Shown here in pieces: positions 14,419 through 22,384 of a stretch of DNA of 23,164 nt. Position numbers and translations under genes: made by a program. The DNA is from Ornithomonoglobus_A sp045649025 (GTDB lineage Bacteria; Bacillota; Clostridia; UBA1381). Positions within the stretch are counted from its first letter, which is position 1. Every line of letters starts with the position of its first letter. Below the pieces are notes generated by a model that was given only the letters and a program-made list of their open reading frames with translations, had not been told where the DNA came from and searched no databases. The DNA lies in NCBI GenBank assembly GCA_045649025.1, contig JAZRPB010000021.1, forward strand, positions 1 to 23,164. The letters run 5' to 3'.

Positions 14419-16818
14419 ATGAATATAAGAGAAAAATTATCAAAACAGCTTCTGTTTTTTGACGGCGGAATGGGAACAATGCTTCAAAGGCTGGGTATGA
14501 AGGGCGGAGAAATTCCCGAGCTTATAAATTTAACAAATCCCGAAATGATTTGCAAAATTCACAAAGAATATATCAGTGCAGGTGCAAATATTATAACCAC
14601 CAACACCTTTGGTGCAAATCCATTAAAATCCCAAGAGCTTGGCGAAAATATTAATAAAATTATAAAAGCGGCAATTGATAATGTTAAAAAAGCCGCAAGC
14701 GAATGTGATAGGGATATATATGTTGCATTTGATATGGGGCCAACAGGCAAGCTGCTTGAACCGCTTGGAAATTTAAGCTTTGATGATGCATATGAAAGCT
14801 TTAAGCAGATTGCAATTGTTGCCGAAGAGAGCGGTGCAGACCTTGTTATAATAGAAACAATGTCCGACACATTAGAGGCAAAGGCGGCAATTCTTGCCGT
14901 TAAGGAAAACACCAGCTTGCCGATTTTTGCAACAATGACCTTTGATGATAGCGGCAAAGCTCTCACAGGTGCCACTCCCGTTATAATGTGTGCAATGTTT
15001 GAGGGCTTGGGTGTTGATTGTATTGGTATAAACTGCGGACTTGGTCCACAGGCAATATACCCTATGATGAAAGCTCTTGCCGAGGTTTCATCAACTCCCA
15101 TAATGGCACAGCCTAATGCAGGCTTACCAAAAATTGTTGACGGCAAAACAGTGTATGATGTAACACCCGAAATTTTTGCAAATGAATGTGAAAATATTGC
15201 AAAGCTTGGTGCAAGTGTGCTTGGCGGCTGTTGCGGAACAACACCCGAACATATTAAAAAGCTTATTGAGGTATGTAAAAACCACAAGCCTGTTGTTACA
15301 AAAAAAGACCACACAATTGTGTGCTCATACTCAAAGGCTGTATTTTTAGGCGATAAGCCTGTAATTGTTGGCGAAAGAATTAATCCCACAGGCAAAAAGA
15401 AATTTAAAGAGGCACTATGTAATGGCGATATCGACTATATCCTAAACGAAGCATTTGCACAGGAGGAGGCAGGTGCACACATTCTCGACGTTAATGTGGG
15501 CTTGCCCGAAATTGACGAATGTGCCACAATGGAAAAGGTGGTAAAGGCAGTTTCATCGTCTGTTAATTTGCCGTTACAAATAGACAGTTCCGACCCCGAA
15601 ACCATTGAAAGAGCACTGCGAATATACAACGGAAAGCCAATGGTTAATTCTGTAAACGGCAAGGCGGAAAGTATGAATAAAATACTGCCTATTGTTAAAA
15701 AATACGGCGGTGTGCTTGTTGGCTTATGTCTTGACGAGAACGGCATTCCTCCAACTGCTGAAGGACGTGTTGAAATTGCAAAAAAAATTGCAAACAATGC
15801 CTTAAAACACGGAATAGATAAAAAAGAGCTTGTTATGGACGCACTCACACTAACCATAAGTGCACAACAACAGGAAAGTGCCCAAACTATTAAAGCACTA
15901 AAGATTATAAAAGAGGATTTGGGTATTAAAACCGTTCTTGGTGTTTCAAATATATCGTTTGGATTACCACGTCGCGAGCTTATAAACAGTACATTTTTTG
16001 CACTTGCTCTAAATAACGGTCTTGATGCTTGTATTATAAATCCGTGTGTAGAGAGTATGATGAACACATATCGCTCATACCTTGCTTTAACAGGTCACGA
16101 CGAAAACTGTGCAGAATACATTGAAAAATATGCCAACACAAAAGCACAAACCACAATAATATCAACACAAGCCGAGGATACACAAAAAGATAGTGAAAAT
16201 GCGTTGTTTAATATTATAGTAAAAGGCCTCAAGGATCAATCGTATGCCGAAACACAGGATATGCTTAAAACCCACGAGCCAATGGATATAATAAACAACA
16301 CTCTCATAAAGGCTCTTGATGTTGTGGGAAAAGGGTATGAGAGCGGAAGAATGTTTTTGCCGCAGCTTATGATGAGTGCACAAACTGTTAAAAACTCCTT
16401 TGATGCAATAAAGGAGCATATATCAAAAAGCGGTACACCAACACAAAGCAAGGGCAAGATTGTGATTGCAACAGTAAAGGGTGATATACACGATATAGGC
16501 AAAAACATTGTTAAGGTTTTACTTGAAAACTACGGATATACTGTAATCGACCTTGGCAAAGATGTAGCTCCCGAAGTGATTGTGGAGGTATTAAAAAAGG
16601 AAGATGTGCATTTATGCGGCTTGAGTGCTCTTATGACAACCACCGTTGTTAGTATGGAGGATACCATAAAAGCAATACAGAAAGAAAAGCTTGATGTCAA
16701 GGTGTTTGTTGGCGGTGCGGTATTAAATAAAGAATACGCACAAATGATAGGTGCCGACAAATATTGCTCCGATGCACTCGGTGCAGTTGCCTATGCAAAC
16801 GAAGTTTTTGGAAATTAA
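14419..16818 (+). CDS. metH: Cobalamin-dependent methionine synthase, short form without activation domain
   Basis: Transfers the methyl group of 5-methyl-THF to homocysteine through cob(I)alamin. The domains in order are: the homocysteine/zinc domain (1 to about 290) with C206 in GINCG and C271-C272 in GGCCGTT; the pterin-binding domain (about 315-565) opening VGERINPTGKKKF; the B12 cap helices (about 590-675); and the B12-binding domain (about 680-799) with the D689-x-H691-x-x-G694 motif, where H691 is the lower cobalt ligand. The protein ends there at 799 residues; the AdoMet-binding reactivation domain of the roughly 1,200-residue E. coli enzyme is absent. The reading frame ends cleanly before a terminator, so it is a natural short form as known in other Clostridia and Thermotoga. 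GAAAGGT upstream supports the start. Confidence 0.97.
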   Translation: MNIREKLSKQLLFFDGGMGTMLQRLGMKGGEIPELINLTNPEMICKIHKEYISAGANIITTNTFGANPLKSQELGENINKIIKAAIDNVKKAASECDRDIYVAFDMGPTGKLLEPLGNLSFDDAYESFKQIAIVAEESGADLVIIETMSDTLEAKAAILAVKENTSLPIFATMTFDDSGKALTGATPVIMCAMFEGLGVDCIGINCGLGPQAIYPMMKALAEVSSTPIMAQPNAGLPKIVDGKTVYDVTPEIFANECENIAKLGASVLGGCCGTTPEHIKKLIEVCKNHKPVVTKKDHTIVCSYSKAVFLGDKPVIVGERINPTGKKKFKEALCNGDIDYILNEAFAQEEAGAHILDVNVGLPEIDECATMEKVVKAVSSSVNLPLQIDSSDPETIERALRIYNGKPMVNSVNGKAESMNKILPIVKKYGGVLVGLCLDENGIPPTAEGRVEIAKKIANNALKHGIDKKELVMDALTLTISAQQQESAQTIKALKIIKEDLGIKTVLGVSNISFGLPRRELINSTFFALALNNGLDACIINPCVESMMNTYRSYLALTGHDENCAEYIEKYANTKAQTTIISTQAEDTQKDSENALFNIIVKGLKDQSYAETQDMLKTHEPMDIINNTLIKALDVVGKGYESGRMFLPQLMMSAQTVKNSFDAIKEHISKSGTPTQSKGKIVIATVKGDIHDIGKNIVKVLLENYGYTVIDLGKDVAPEVIVEVLKKEDVHLCGLSALMTTTVVSMEDTIKAIQKEKLDVKVFVGGAVLNKEYAQMIGADKYCSDALGAVAYANEVFGN

Positions 16819-16842
16819 AAATTTATTAGTTTGATTTAAAAC

Positions 16843-16876
16843 AAAAACCTTGTTGGAAAATTCCAACAAGGTTTTT
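16843..16876. terminator. Bidirectional terminator between metH and ppdK
   Basis: A perfect 16-bp inverted repeat (AAAAACCTTGTTGGAA at 16843-16858 and its complement at 16861-16876) with A/T ends giving T runs both ways. It lies between the convergent metH and ppdK, only 15 nt from the ppdK stop. Confidence 0.92.
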
Positions 16877-16891
16877 TATTGAGCAATTTAA

Positions 16892-19522
16892 TTATTTCTC
16901 GTCTTTAATTGCAGCCTGTGCAGCAGCAAGTCTTGCAATCGGAACTCTGAATGGTGAACATGATACATAATCAAGTCCAATCTTATGACAGAATTCAACT
17001 GAAACAGGGTCACCGCCGTGCTCACCGCAAATACCAATGTGAAGTGAGTTGTTAACAGGCTTACCAAGTGTGATTGCCATTTCCATCAACTTACCAACAC
17101 CTGTTTGGTCAAGCTTTGCAAATGGGTCATTTTCAAATATCTTCTTGTCGTAATAAGCATCAAGGAACTTACCTGCGTCATCACGTGAGAAACCATATGT
17201 CATCTGTGTAAGGTCGTTTGTACCGAAACAGAAGAAGTCAGCTTCTTTTGCAATTTCATCAGCAGTCAAACAAGCTCTTGGAATTTCCATCATTGTACCA
17301 ACTTCGTAGTCAAGCTTTGCATTTGCAGCAGCAATTTCAGCGTCAGCTGTAGCAACCACAATATCCTTAACAAACTTAAGCTCTTTTAATTCGCCAGGTA
17401 GCGGAATCATAATTTCGGGCTTAACTGTCCAGTCACTGTGAGCAGCCTGTACCTTTATAGCGGCACGGATAACTGCCTTTGTTTGCATCTTTGCAATTTC
17501 AGGATATGTTACTGCAAGACGACATCCACGATGTCCCATCATTGGGTTGAACTCGTGAAGTGATGTGATTATAGCCTTAATATCTTCAACACTCTTACCT
17601 TGTGATTGAGCTAATGCCTTAATATCAGCCTCTTCTGTTGGAACAAACTCGTGTAGAGGCGGATCTAGGAAACGAATTGTTACAGGGTTACCTTCTAATG
17701 CTTCATAAAGAGCCTCGAAGTCGTTTTGTTGATAAGGAAGAATTTTATCTAATGCAGCTTCTCTTTCTTCAACTGTGTCTGCACAAATCATTTCACGGAA
17801 TGCAGCAATTCTCTCTGCTTCAAAGAACATATGCTCTGTACGGCAAAGACCAATACCCTCTGCACCTAATTCTCTTGCCTTTTTAGCATCAGCAGGTGTA
17901 TCTGCATTTGTTCTAACCTTTAATGTTCTGAACTCATCAGCCCATTCCATTATTGTCTTAAATTCACCAACGATTTCTGCATCCATTGTTGGAATAATAC
18001 CATCGTAGATGTTACCTGTTGAACCGTCGATTGAAATATAGTCACCTTCAGCAAATGTTTTACCTGCAAGTGTGAACTTCTTGTTTTCTTCGTCCATATT
18101 GATTTCGCCGCAACCTGATACGCAGCAAGTACCCATACCACGAGCAACAACGGCTGCGTGAGATGTCATACCACCACGAACTGTAAGGATACCTTGTGAA
18201 ACCTTCATACCTGTGATATCTTCAGGAGAAGTTTCCAAACGAACTAATATAACCTTTTCGCCTCTTGCATTCCAGACTTCCGCATCTTCAGCTGTGAATA
18301 CAACCTTACCGCAAGCAGCACCAGGAGATGCACCAAGACCTTTACCCATAGGAGTTGCAGCCTTAAGAGCCTTTGTATCAAATTGAGGGTGTAGAAGTGT
18401 ATCAAGGTTTCTTGGGTCGATCATAGCAACTGCTTGCTTTTTATCTATACGACCTTCTGCAACAAGATCACAAGCAATCTTTAGAGCAGCCTTTGCTGTT
18501 CTCTTACCATTTCTTGTTTGAAGCATATAAAGCTTGTTTTGCTCAACTGTGAATTCCATATCCTGCATATCGTGATAGTGGTCTTCCAAAATAGCACATA
18601 CCTTGTTAAATTCAGCAAATGCTTCAGGGAACTTTTGAGCCATTTCAGCGATTGGCATTGGTGTACGAACGCCGGCAACAACGTCTTCACCCTGTGCATT
18701 TACAAGGAATTCACCCATAAGTCCGGGCTCACCTGTTGCAGGGTCACGTGTGAATGCAACACCTGTACCGCAGTCATCACCCATATTACCGAATGCCATC
18801 ATTTGTACGTTAACAGCTGTACCCCATGAATATGGAATATCGTTGTCACGACGGTAAACGTTAGCACGTGGGTTGTCCCATGAACGGAATACTGCCTTTA
18901 TAGCACCAAATAATTGTTCCTTTGGATCTGTTGGGAAGTCTTCGCCAATCTTGTTCTTATATTCAGCCTTAAATTGTGTTGCTAAATTCTTTAAATCTTC
19001 AGCTGTAAGCTCAACGTCTTGAGTTACACCCTTTTCTTCCTTCATTTTGTCGATAAGCTCTTCAAAGTACTTCTTACCAACTTCCATAACAACGTCTGAA
19101 TACATTTGAATAAATCTTCTGTAACAGTCCCAAGCCCATCTTGGATTGCCCGACTTTTCAGACATAACCTCTACAACTGTTTCATTAAGACCAAGGTTAA
19201 GGATTGTATCCATCATACCTGGCATTGAAGCTCTTGCACCTGAACGAACAGATACAAGTAGTGGATTTTCTTTATCACCGAATTTCTTTCCTGTGATTTC
19301 TTCCATCTTACCAATATTTTCAAGGATTTGGGCCATAATATCATCATTGATTTTCTGACCATCCTCATAATATTGTGTACAAGCATCTGTTGAGATTGTG
19401 AAACCCTGTGGTACAGGCATACCAAGCTTTGTCATTTCTGCAAGGTTAGCACCTTTACCGCCAAGAGTGTTTCTCATACTTGCATCGCCTTCGCTAAAAA
19501 GATAAACGAATTTTTTTGCCAT
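16892..19522 (-). CDS. ppdK: Pyruvate, phosphate dikinase
   Basis: Interconverts pyruvate, ATP and phosphate with PEP, AMP and pyrophosphate; in anaerobes it can run in the glycolytic or gluconeogenic direction. From ATG 19522 it has 876 residues, close to the C. symbiosum enzyme. Its three parts are visible: the N-terminal ATP-grasp domain (about 1-340, with SVRSGARASMPGMMDT), the central swivelling phosphohistidine domain with H455 in GGMTSHAAVVARG, and the C-terminal PEP/pyruvate TIM barrel with GLCRTEHMF and C832 in GICGEHGGDP. The start is set by AGGAGG 8 nt upstream; the frame stays open 20 codons further but without a ribosome site. T453 next to the histidine is the residue that the PPDK regulatory protein modifies in some organisms. 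Confidence 0.97.
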   Translation of the reverse strand: MAKKFVYLFSEGDASMRNTLGGKGANLAEMTKLGMPVPQGFTISTDACTQYYEDGQKINDDIMAQILENIGKMEEITGKKFGDKENPLLVSVRSGARASMPGMMDTILNLGLNETVVEVMSEKSGNPRWAWDCYRRFIQMYSDVVMEVGKKYFEELIDKMKEEKGVTQDVELTAEDLKNLATQFKAEYKNKIGEDFPTDPKEQLFGAIKAVFRSWDNPRANVYRRDNDIPYSWGTAVNVQMMAFGNMGDDCGTGVAFTRDPATGEPGLMGEFLVNAQGEDVVAGVRTPMPIAEMAQKFPEAFAEFNKVCAILEDHYHDMQDMEFTVEQNKLYMLQTRNGKRTAKAALKIACDLVAEGRIDKKQAVAMIDPRNLDTLLHPQFDTKALKAATPMGKGLGASPGAACGKVVFTAEDAEVWNARGEKVILVRLETSPEDITGMKVSQGILTVRGGMTSHAAVVARGMGTCCVSGCGEINMDEENKKFTLAGKTFAEGDYISIDGSTGNIYDGIIPTMDAEIVGEFKTIMEWADEFRTLKVRTNADTPADAKKARELGAEGIGLCRTEHMFFEAERIAAFREMICADTVEEREAALDKILPYQQNDFEALYEALEGNPVTIRFLDPPLHEFVPTEEADIKALAQSQGKSVEDIKAIITSLHEFNPMMGHRGCRLAVTYPEIAKMQTKAVIRAAIKVQAAHSDWTVKPEIMIPLPGELKELKFVKDIVVATADAEIAAANAKLDYEVGTMMEIPRACLTADEIAKEADFFCFGTNDLTQMTYGFSRDDAGKFLDAYYDKKIFENDPFAKLDQTGVGKLMEMAITLGKPVNNSLHIGICGEHGGDPVSVEFCHKIGLDYVSCSPFRVPIARLAAAQAAIKDEK

Positions 19523-19642
19523 ATGTTTCTCCTCCTGAATTTTGTTTTTTTGAATATGTCTATTTATTTTGTTCGTAAACAAGAGTAAAAAATAACATAT
19601 TCATAGTTGAAATTTTTTTATAAAAAAACTTACTCCTTATCT

Positions 19643-19670
19643 ATTATAACATAAAATCCAAAAATGTCCA
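19643..19670 (-). promoter_or_regulatory. ppdK promoter
   Basis: Minus strand: TGGACA (19670-19665), a 16-nt spacer, and perfect TATAAT (19648-19643) with an extended TGT before it. The leader is about 115 nt and includes an A/T-rich palindrome near 19612-19628. The 298 nt between ppdK and murT hold the two divergent promoters and A/T-rich DNA with no gene. Confidence 0.72.
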
Positions 19671-19745
19671 TAACTATTTTAAATTTTTATGTAAAATTTT
19701 TTCATACTTTATATGGTAATTTTTATGTAATATAACCTTAAATAA

Positions 19746-19774
19746 TTGATTTTTTTAAAAAAATGTGATATAAT
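19746..19774 (+). promoter_or_regulatory. murT-gatD promoter
   Basis: TTGATT (19746-19751), a 17-nt spacer and perfect TATAAT (19769-19774) with an extended TGA. The predicted start of transcription near 19781 decides against an upstream in-frame ATG at 19785 as the murT start. Confidence 0.78.
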
Positions 19775-19820
19775 ACTTTAAAATATGATTTACACATTAA
19801 GGAAGGAACTACACACAATT

Positions 19821-21158
19821 ATGAAAAAACTACTTGCAATATGGGTTGGAAAAGCAGTTATATTGCTAGGAAAGCTTTTGCACCGAACAACAACTGCCTC
19901 ACCCGGTGAATTTGCTCTTAAAATATACCCGCGTCTTATTTGTGATTTAAAGAAGCACATTTCAAGAAGCATTATTGTAACCTGCGGAACAAACGGCAAA
20001 ACAACCACAAACAACCTTTTGTGCACTGCACTTGAGGCAAAAGGCTACAAGGTTATATGTAATAAAACAGGCGCTAATATGTTGAGCGGTGTTGCAACAG
20101 TGTATCTTGAAGCAGCAAACATTTTTGGTAAATTCAAGGCAGACTATGCCTGCTTTGAGATTGATGAGGCATACACTCGTGTGGTATTTAATTATTTTAC
20201 ACCCGATGTTCTTGTTGTAACAAATCTGTTTCGTGACCAGCTTGACCGCTATGGTGAAATTGATATTACTGCTTCATTAATAAAGGAAGCTATTTCAAAA
20301 TGCCCGTCACTGAAAATTGTATTAAATGGCGATGACCCCATAAGTGCTCAATTTGGTTTGGAAAAGAATGTTACTCCGCTATATTTTGGCGTGTCGGAGG
20401 CAGTTTTAGAGCAAAAGGAAGGTGCCAAGGAAGGCGGTTTTTGTCCTGTATGCTCCAACCAATTAGGCTATAGCTTTAACCATTACAGTCAGCTTGGTGA
20501 TTTTTATTGCACAGCTTGTGACTATAAGCATCCTCGCCTTGATGTTGATGTTACAGATGTTTCTCTTAACTCTCCAATGACATTTAAGGTAAACGGAAAT
20601 ACTATAACTGCAAAGCATCGTGGTTTTTACAGTATATATAACCTAATAGCAGTATATGGTGCTTTGCTTGCCGCAGGTGAAGACGTTACAGAATTTGAAA
20701 AGCTTATAGAGGCTTATAAGCCTCAAACAGGCAGAATGCAGGAGTTTAGCTTCAATAAAACCGTTATATTAAGTCTTTCAAAAAACCCTGCAGGCTTTAA
20801 TCAGGCAATTGATACAGTAAATAACGACACAAGAAAAAAAGATGTTATTATTGCAATAAACGACAAAGTAAGCGACGGACGTGATATTTCGTGGATGTGG
20901 GATGTTGATTTTGAAAACATCAAAAACGATAGTCTTAATACTCTTTCAATTTCAGGAAAACGTCTATGGGATTTGGCGCTAAGATTTAAATACTGCGACA
21001 TCACCCCCGACCTTGTTAGCGAGGATATGGCAAAAGCAGTAAAAAACGCACTTGCATCTGATTCCGAGGTTGTGTATTTTATAGCAAACTACACCGCCCT
21101 TTATGAAGCGGACAAGGTATTAAACAACTTAATGAAGGAGAAGGCAAATGAAAATTAA
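19821..21158 (+). CDS. murT: Lipid II isoglutaminyl synthase, Mur ligase subunit MurT
   Basis: With GatD it converts the D-glutamate of the lipid II stem peptide to D-isoglutamine, using ATP and glutamine, at the inner face of the membrane. From ATG 19821 it has 445 residues, near the S. aureus size. It shows the Mur ligase P-loop CGTNGKTTTNN (about 55-65), a MurT-specific Cys4 zinc ribbon (C208, C211, C230, C233; CPVC and CTAC), the middle-domain HRGFYSIYNLIA segment, and a C-terminal DUF1727 domain. The latter has NPAGFNQAID and DGRDISWMWD (from 352), the motif holding the aspartate that completes GatD's catalytic triad in studied enzymes. The start has AAGGAAGGA 13 nt upstream, a long spacing; ATG 19785 is the alternative. 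Confidence 0.95.
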   Translation: MKKLLAIWVGKAVILLGKLLHRTTTASPGEFALKIYPRLICDLKKHISRSIIVTCGTNGKTTTNNLLCTALEAKGYKVICNKTGANMLSGVATVYLEAANIFGKFKADYACFEIDEAYTRVVFNYFTPDVLVVTNLFRDQLDRYGEIDITASLIKEAISKCPSLKIVLNGDDPISAQFGLEKNVTPLYFGVSEAVLEQKEGAKEGGFCPVCSNQLGYSFNHYSQLGDFYCTACDYKHPRLDVDVTDVSLNSPMTFKVNGNTITAKHRGFYSIYNLIAVYGALLAAGEDVTEFEKLIEAYKPQTGRMQEFSFNKTVILSLSKNPAGFNQAIDTVNNDTRKKDVIIAINDKVSDGRDISWMWDVDFENIKNDSLNTLSISGKRLWDLALRFKYCDITPDLVSEDMAKAVKNALASDSEVVYFIANYTALYEADKVLNNLMKEKANEN

Positions 21159-21879
21159 TATACTCCATCTATATCCCGACCTGCTTAATTTATATGGCGA
21201 TAAGGGTAATATAGAGTGCTTAAAAAAGCGTCTTATATGGCGTGGCATTGACGTTGGCTACCACACATACACAAGCGACACAAAAGATCCTCTTTCTCTT
21301 GAGGACGTTGATATTTTATTTATTGGCGGAGGAAGTGACAAGGAAGAGAAAAATGCTTGTTTAAAGCTTGCACAATACAAGAATGAAATAAAAAAATATG
21401 TTGAAGATAACGGCACGCTTGTTGCAGTATGCGGTGCATATCCGATTTTAGGAAAATATTTTGAAATTCAAAATGAAAAAATTGACGGTCTTGATATTTT
21501 AGATATCTACACAACATACAACAGCAAACGAATTATTAATAATGTTGTTTTGAAATCATCACTTATAAAATCACAAATTGTAGGCTTTGAAAATCACAGT
21601 GGCAGAACATATATAAATAATCATACGCCATTAGGTGAGGTTGTTTACGGCAAGGGCAATAATGACAACGGCGACTTTGAGGGCGTTGTATACAAAAATG
21701 TGGTTGCAACAAACCTCCACGGGCCTTTGTTCCCCAAAAATCCCGAGCTATGCGACTATGTTTTAACTTGTGCACTAAAACGTAAATATTCTGATTTTGA
21801 TGTGCTTACACCTCTTGATGATACAATGGAAAATACCGCAAATGAGTATGTTATAAAGAATTATTGCACAGTAGAATAA
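21148..21879 (+). CDS. gatD: Lipid II isoglutaminyl synthase, glutamine amidotransferase subunit GatD
   Basis: The glutaminase partner of MurT; it releases ammonia from glutamine and passes it to the MurT active site. It is a class I (CobB/CobQ-like) amidotransferase of 243 residues, the usual GatD size. The N-terminal LYPDLLNLYGDKGNIECL is typical. The nucleophile C95 is in LVAVCGAYPILG, the catalytic histidine H191 is in NLHGPLFPKNPELCDY, and no third acidic residue follows the histidine, as expected when MurT supplies it. It overlaps murT by 11 nt, with AAGGAG inside the murT end, so the two are translationally coupled. Peptidoglycan amidation of this type is common in Gram-positive bacteria. 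Confidence 0.96.
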   Translation: MKINILHLYPDLLNLYGDKGNIECLKKRLIWRGIDVGYHTYTSDTKDPLSLEDVDILFIGGGSDKEEKNACLKLAQYKNEIKKYVEDNGTLVAVCGAYPILGKYFEIQNEKIDGLDILDIYTTYNSKRIINNVVLKSSLIKSQIVGFENHSGRTYINNHTPLGEVVYGKGNNDNGDFEGVVYKNVVATNLHGPLFPKNPELCDYVLTCALKRKYSDFDVLTPLDDTMENTANEYVIKNYCTVE

Positions 21880-21887
21880 TTGCAGAT

Positions 21888-21929
21888 GGGAGTTGTTTAA
21901 AAACAACGTTTTTAAACAACTCCCTTTTT
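21888..21929 (+). terminator. murT-gatD terminator
   Basis: A perfect 17-bp stem GGGAGTTGTTTAAAAAC (21888-21904) and complement (21908-21924), a 3-nt loop, then TTTTT. It lies 9 nt after the gatD stop. Confidence 0.93.
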
Positions 21930-21959
21930 AATTGCAAATCATAATTTTACCAAAAAGTA

Positions 21960-21988
21960 TTGACTTTTAATTTTGATTGTAGTATAAT
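21960..21988 (+). promoter_or_regulatory. tRNA-Pro promoter
   Basis: TTGACT (21960-21965), a 17-nt spacer, and perfect TATAAT (21983-21988), 28 nt before the first tRNA base. The tRNA is thus its own transcription unit. Confidence 0.85.
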
Positions 21989-22016
21989 AACGTTTGTTGT
22001 AAAGATATATATTTTT

Positions 22017-22090
<74 letters not shown>

Positions 22091-22100
22091 CTTATAAAAG

Positions 22101-22144
22101 AAACCGCATAAATGCTCATAAAACGAGTGTTTACGCGGTTTTTT
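22101..22144 (+). terminator. tRNA-Pro terminator
   Basis: AAACCGC (22101-22107) pairs with GCGGTTT (22135-22141). The stem continues inward through TAAA/TTTA and CTC/GAG with one mismatch and two wobble pairs, and T-rich DNA follows. Confidence 0.85.
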
Positions 22145-22176
22145 GTTGTTTTTTTATTTGTGCTAATAGACGCTTA

Positions 22177-22240
22177 AAAGTTGTTAAAAGTGTTGTCTAA
22201 AGTTGTCAAAATGTTGTCAAATGATTTTGGCACAACTTTT
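22177..22240. repeat. Helically phased TTGTCAAA-type direct repeats with flanking inverted repeat
   Basis: Four TTGT cores, at 22181, 22193, 22203 and 22214, are spaced 12, 10 and 11 nt apart, mostly as TTGTCAAA or close variants, so they face one side of the helix. The block is bounded by a perfect 9-bp inverted repeat, AAAAGTTGT (22177-22185) and ACAACTTTT (22232-22240). The 240 nt between the tRNA terminator and the acyltransferase hold this block, the acyltransferase terminator and no gene. A protein binding array, such as integrase arm sites beside a tRNA, is one reading. Confidence 0.5.
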
Positions 22241-22307
22241 GTTCCTAAAAGCCTTTTATATTTCTCGATTTTGCTTTTCTTTGTTTAAGGCATATCATAT
22301 TTTGATA

Positions 22308-22344
22308 TAAAAAAACTTCTGAAATAACGTTTTTGTTATCTCAG
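22308..22344 (-). terminator. Acyltransferase gene terminator
   Basis: On the minus strand CTGAGATAAC (22344-22335) pairs with GTTATTTCAG (22328-22319), 10 bp including one G-U, followed by AAGTTTTTTTAT. It lies about 40 nt after the acyltransferase stop codon. Confidence 0.8.
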
Positions 22345-22384
22345 GGGGTTTAAATAAAATACTTACACAACAATAAGACCAAGC

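Noticed and set aside
14559..15395. A 278-codon open frame antisense to metH, and another of 210 codons at 15435-16067
   Set aside because: Both mirror the codon structure of metH, which has full domain support; they have no recognisable protein features or promoter.
14419..16818. metH as a truncated pseudogene
   Set aside because: The four retained domains are intact with their key residues, the stop is followed by a clean terminator, and short MetH proteins occur naturally in related bacteria.
22142..22260. CRISPR-like array after tRNA-Pro
   Set aside because: The repeat units are only about 8 nt, with no spacers of uniform length and no cas genes.
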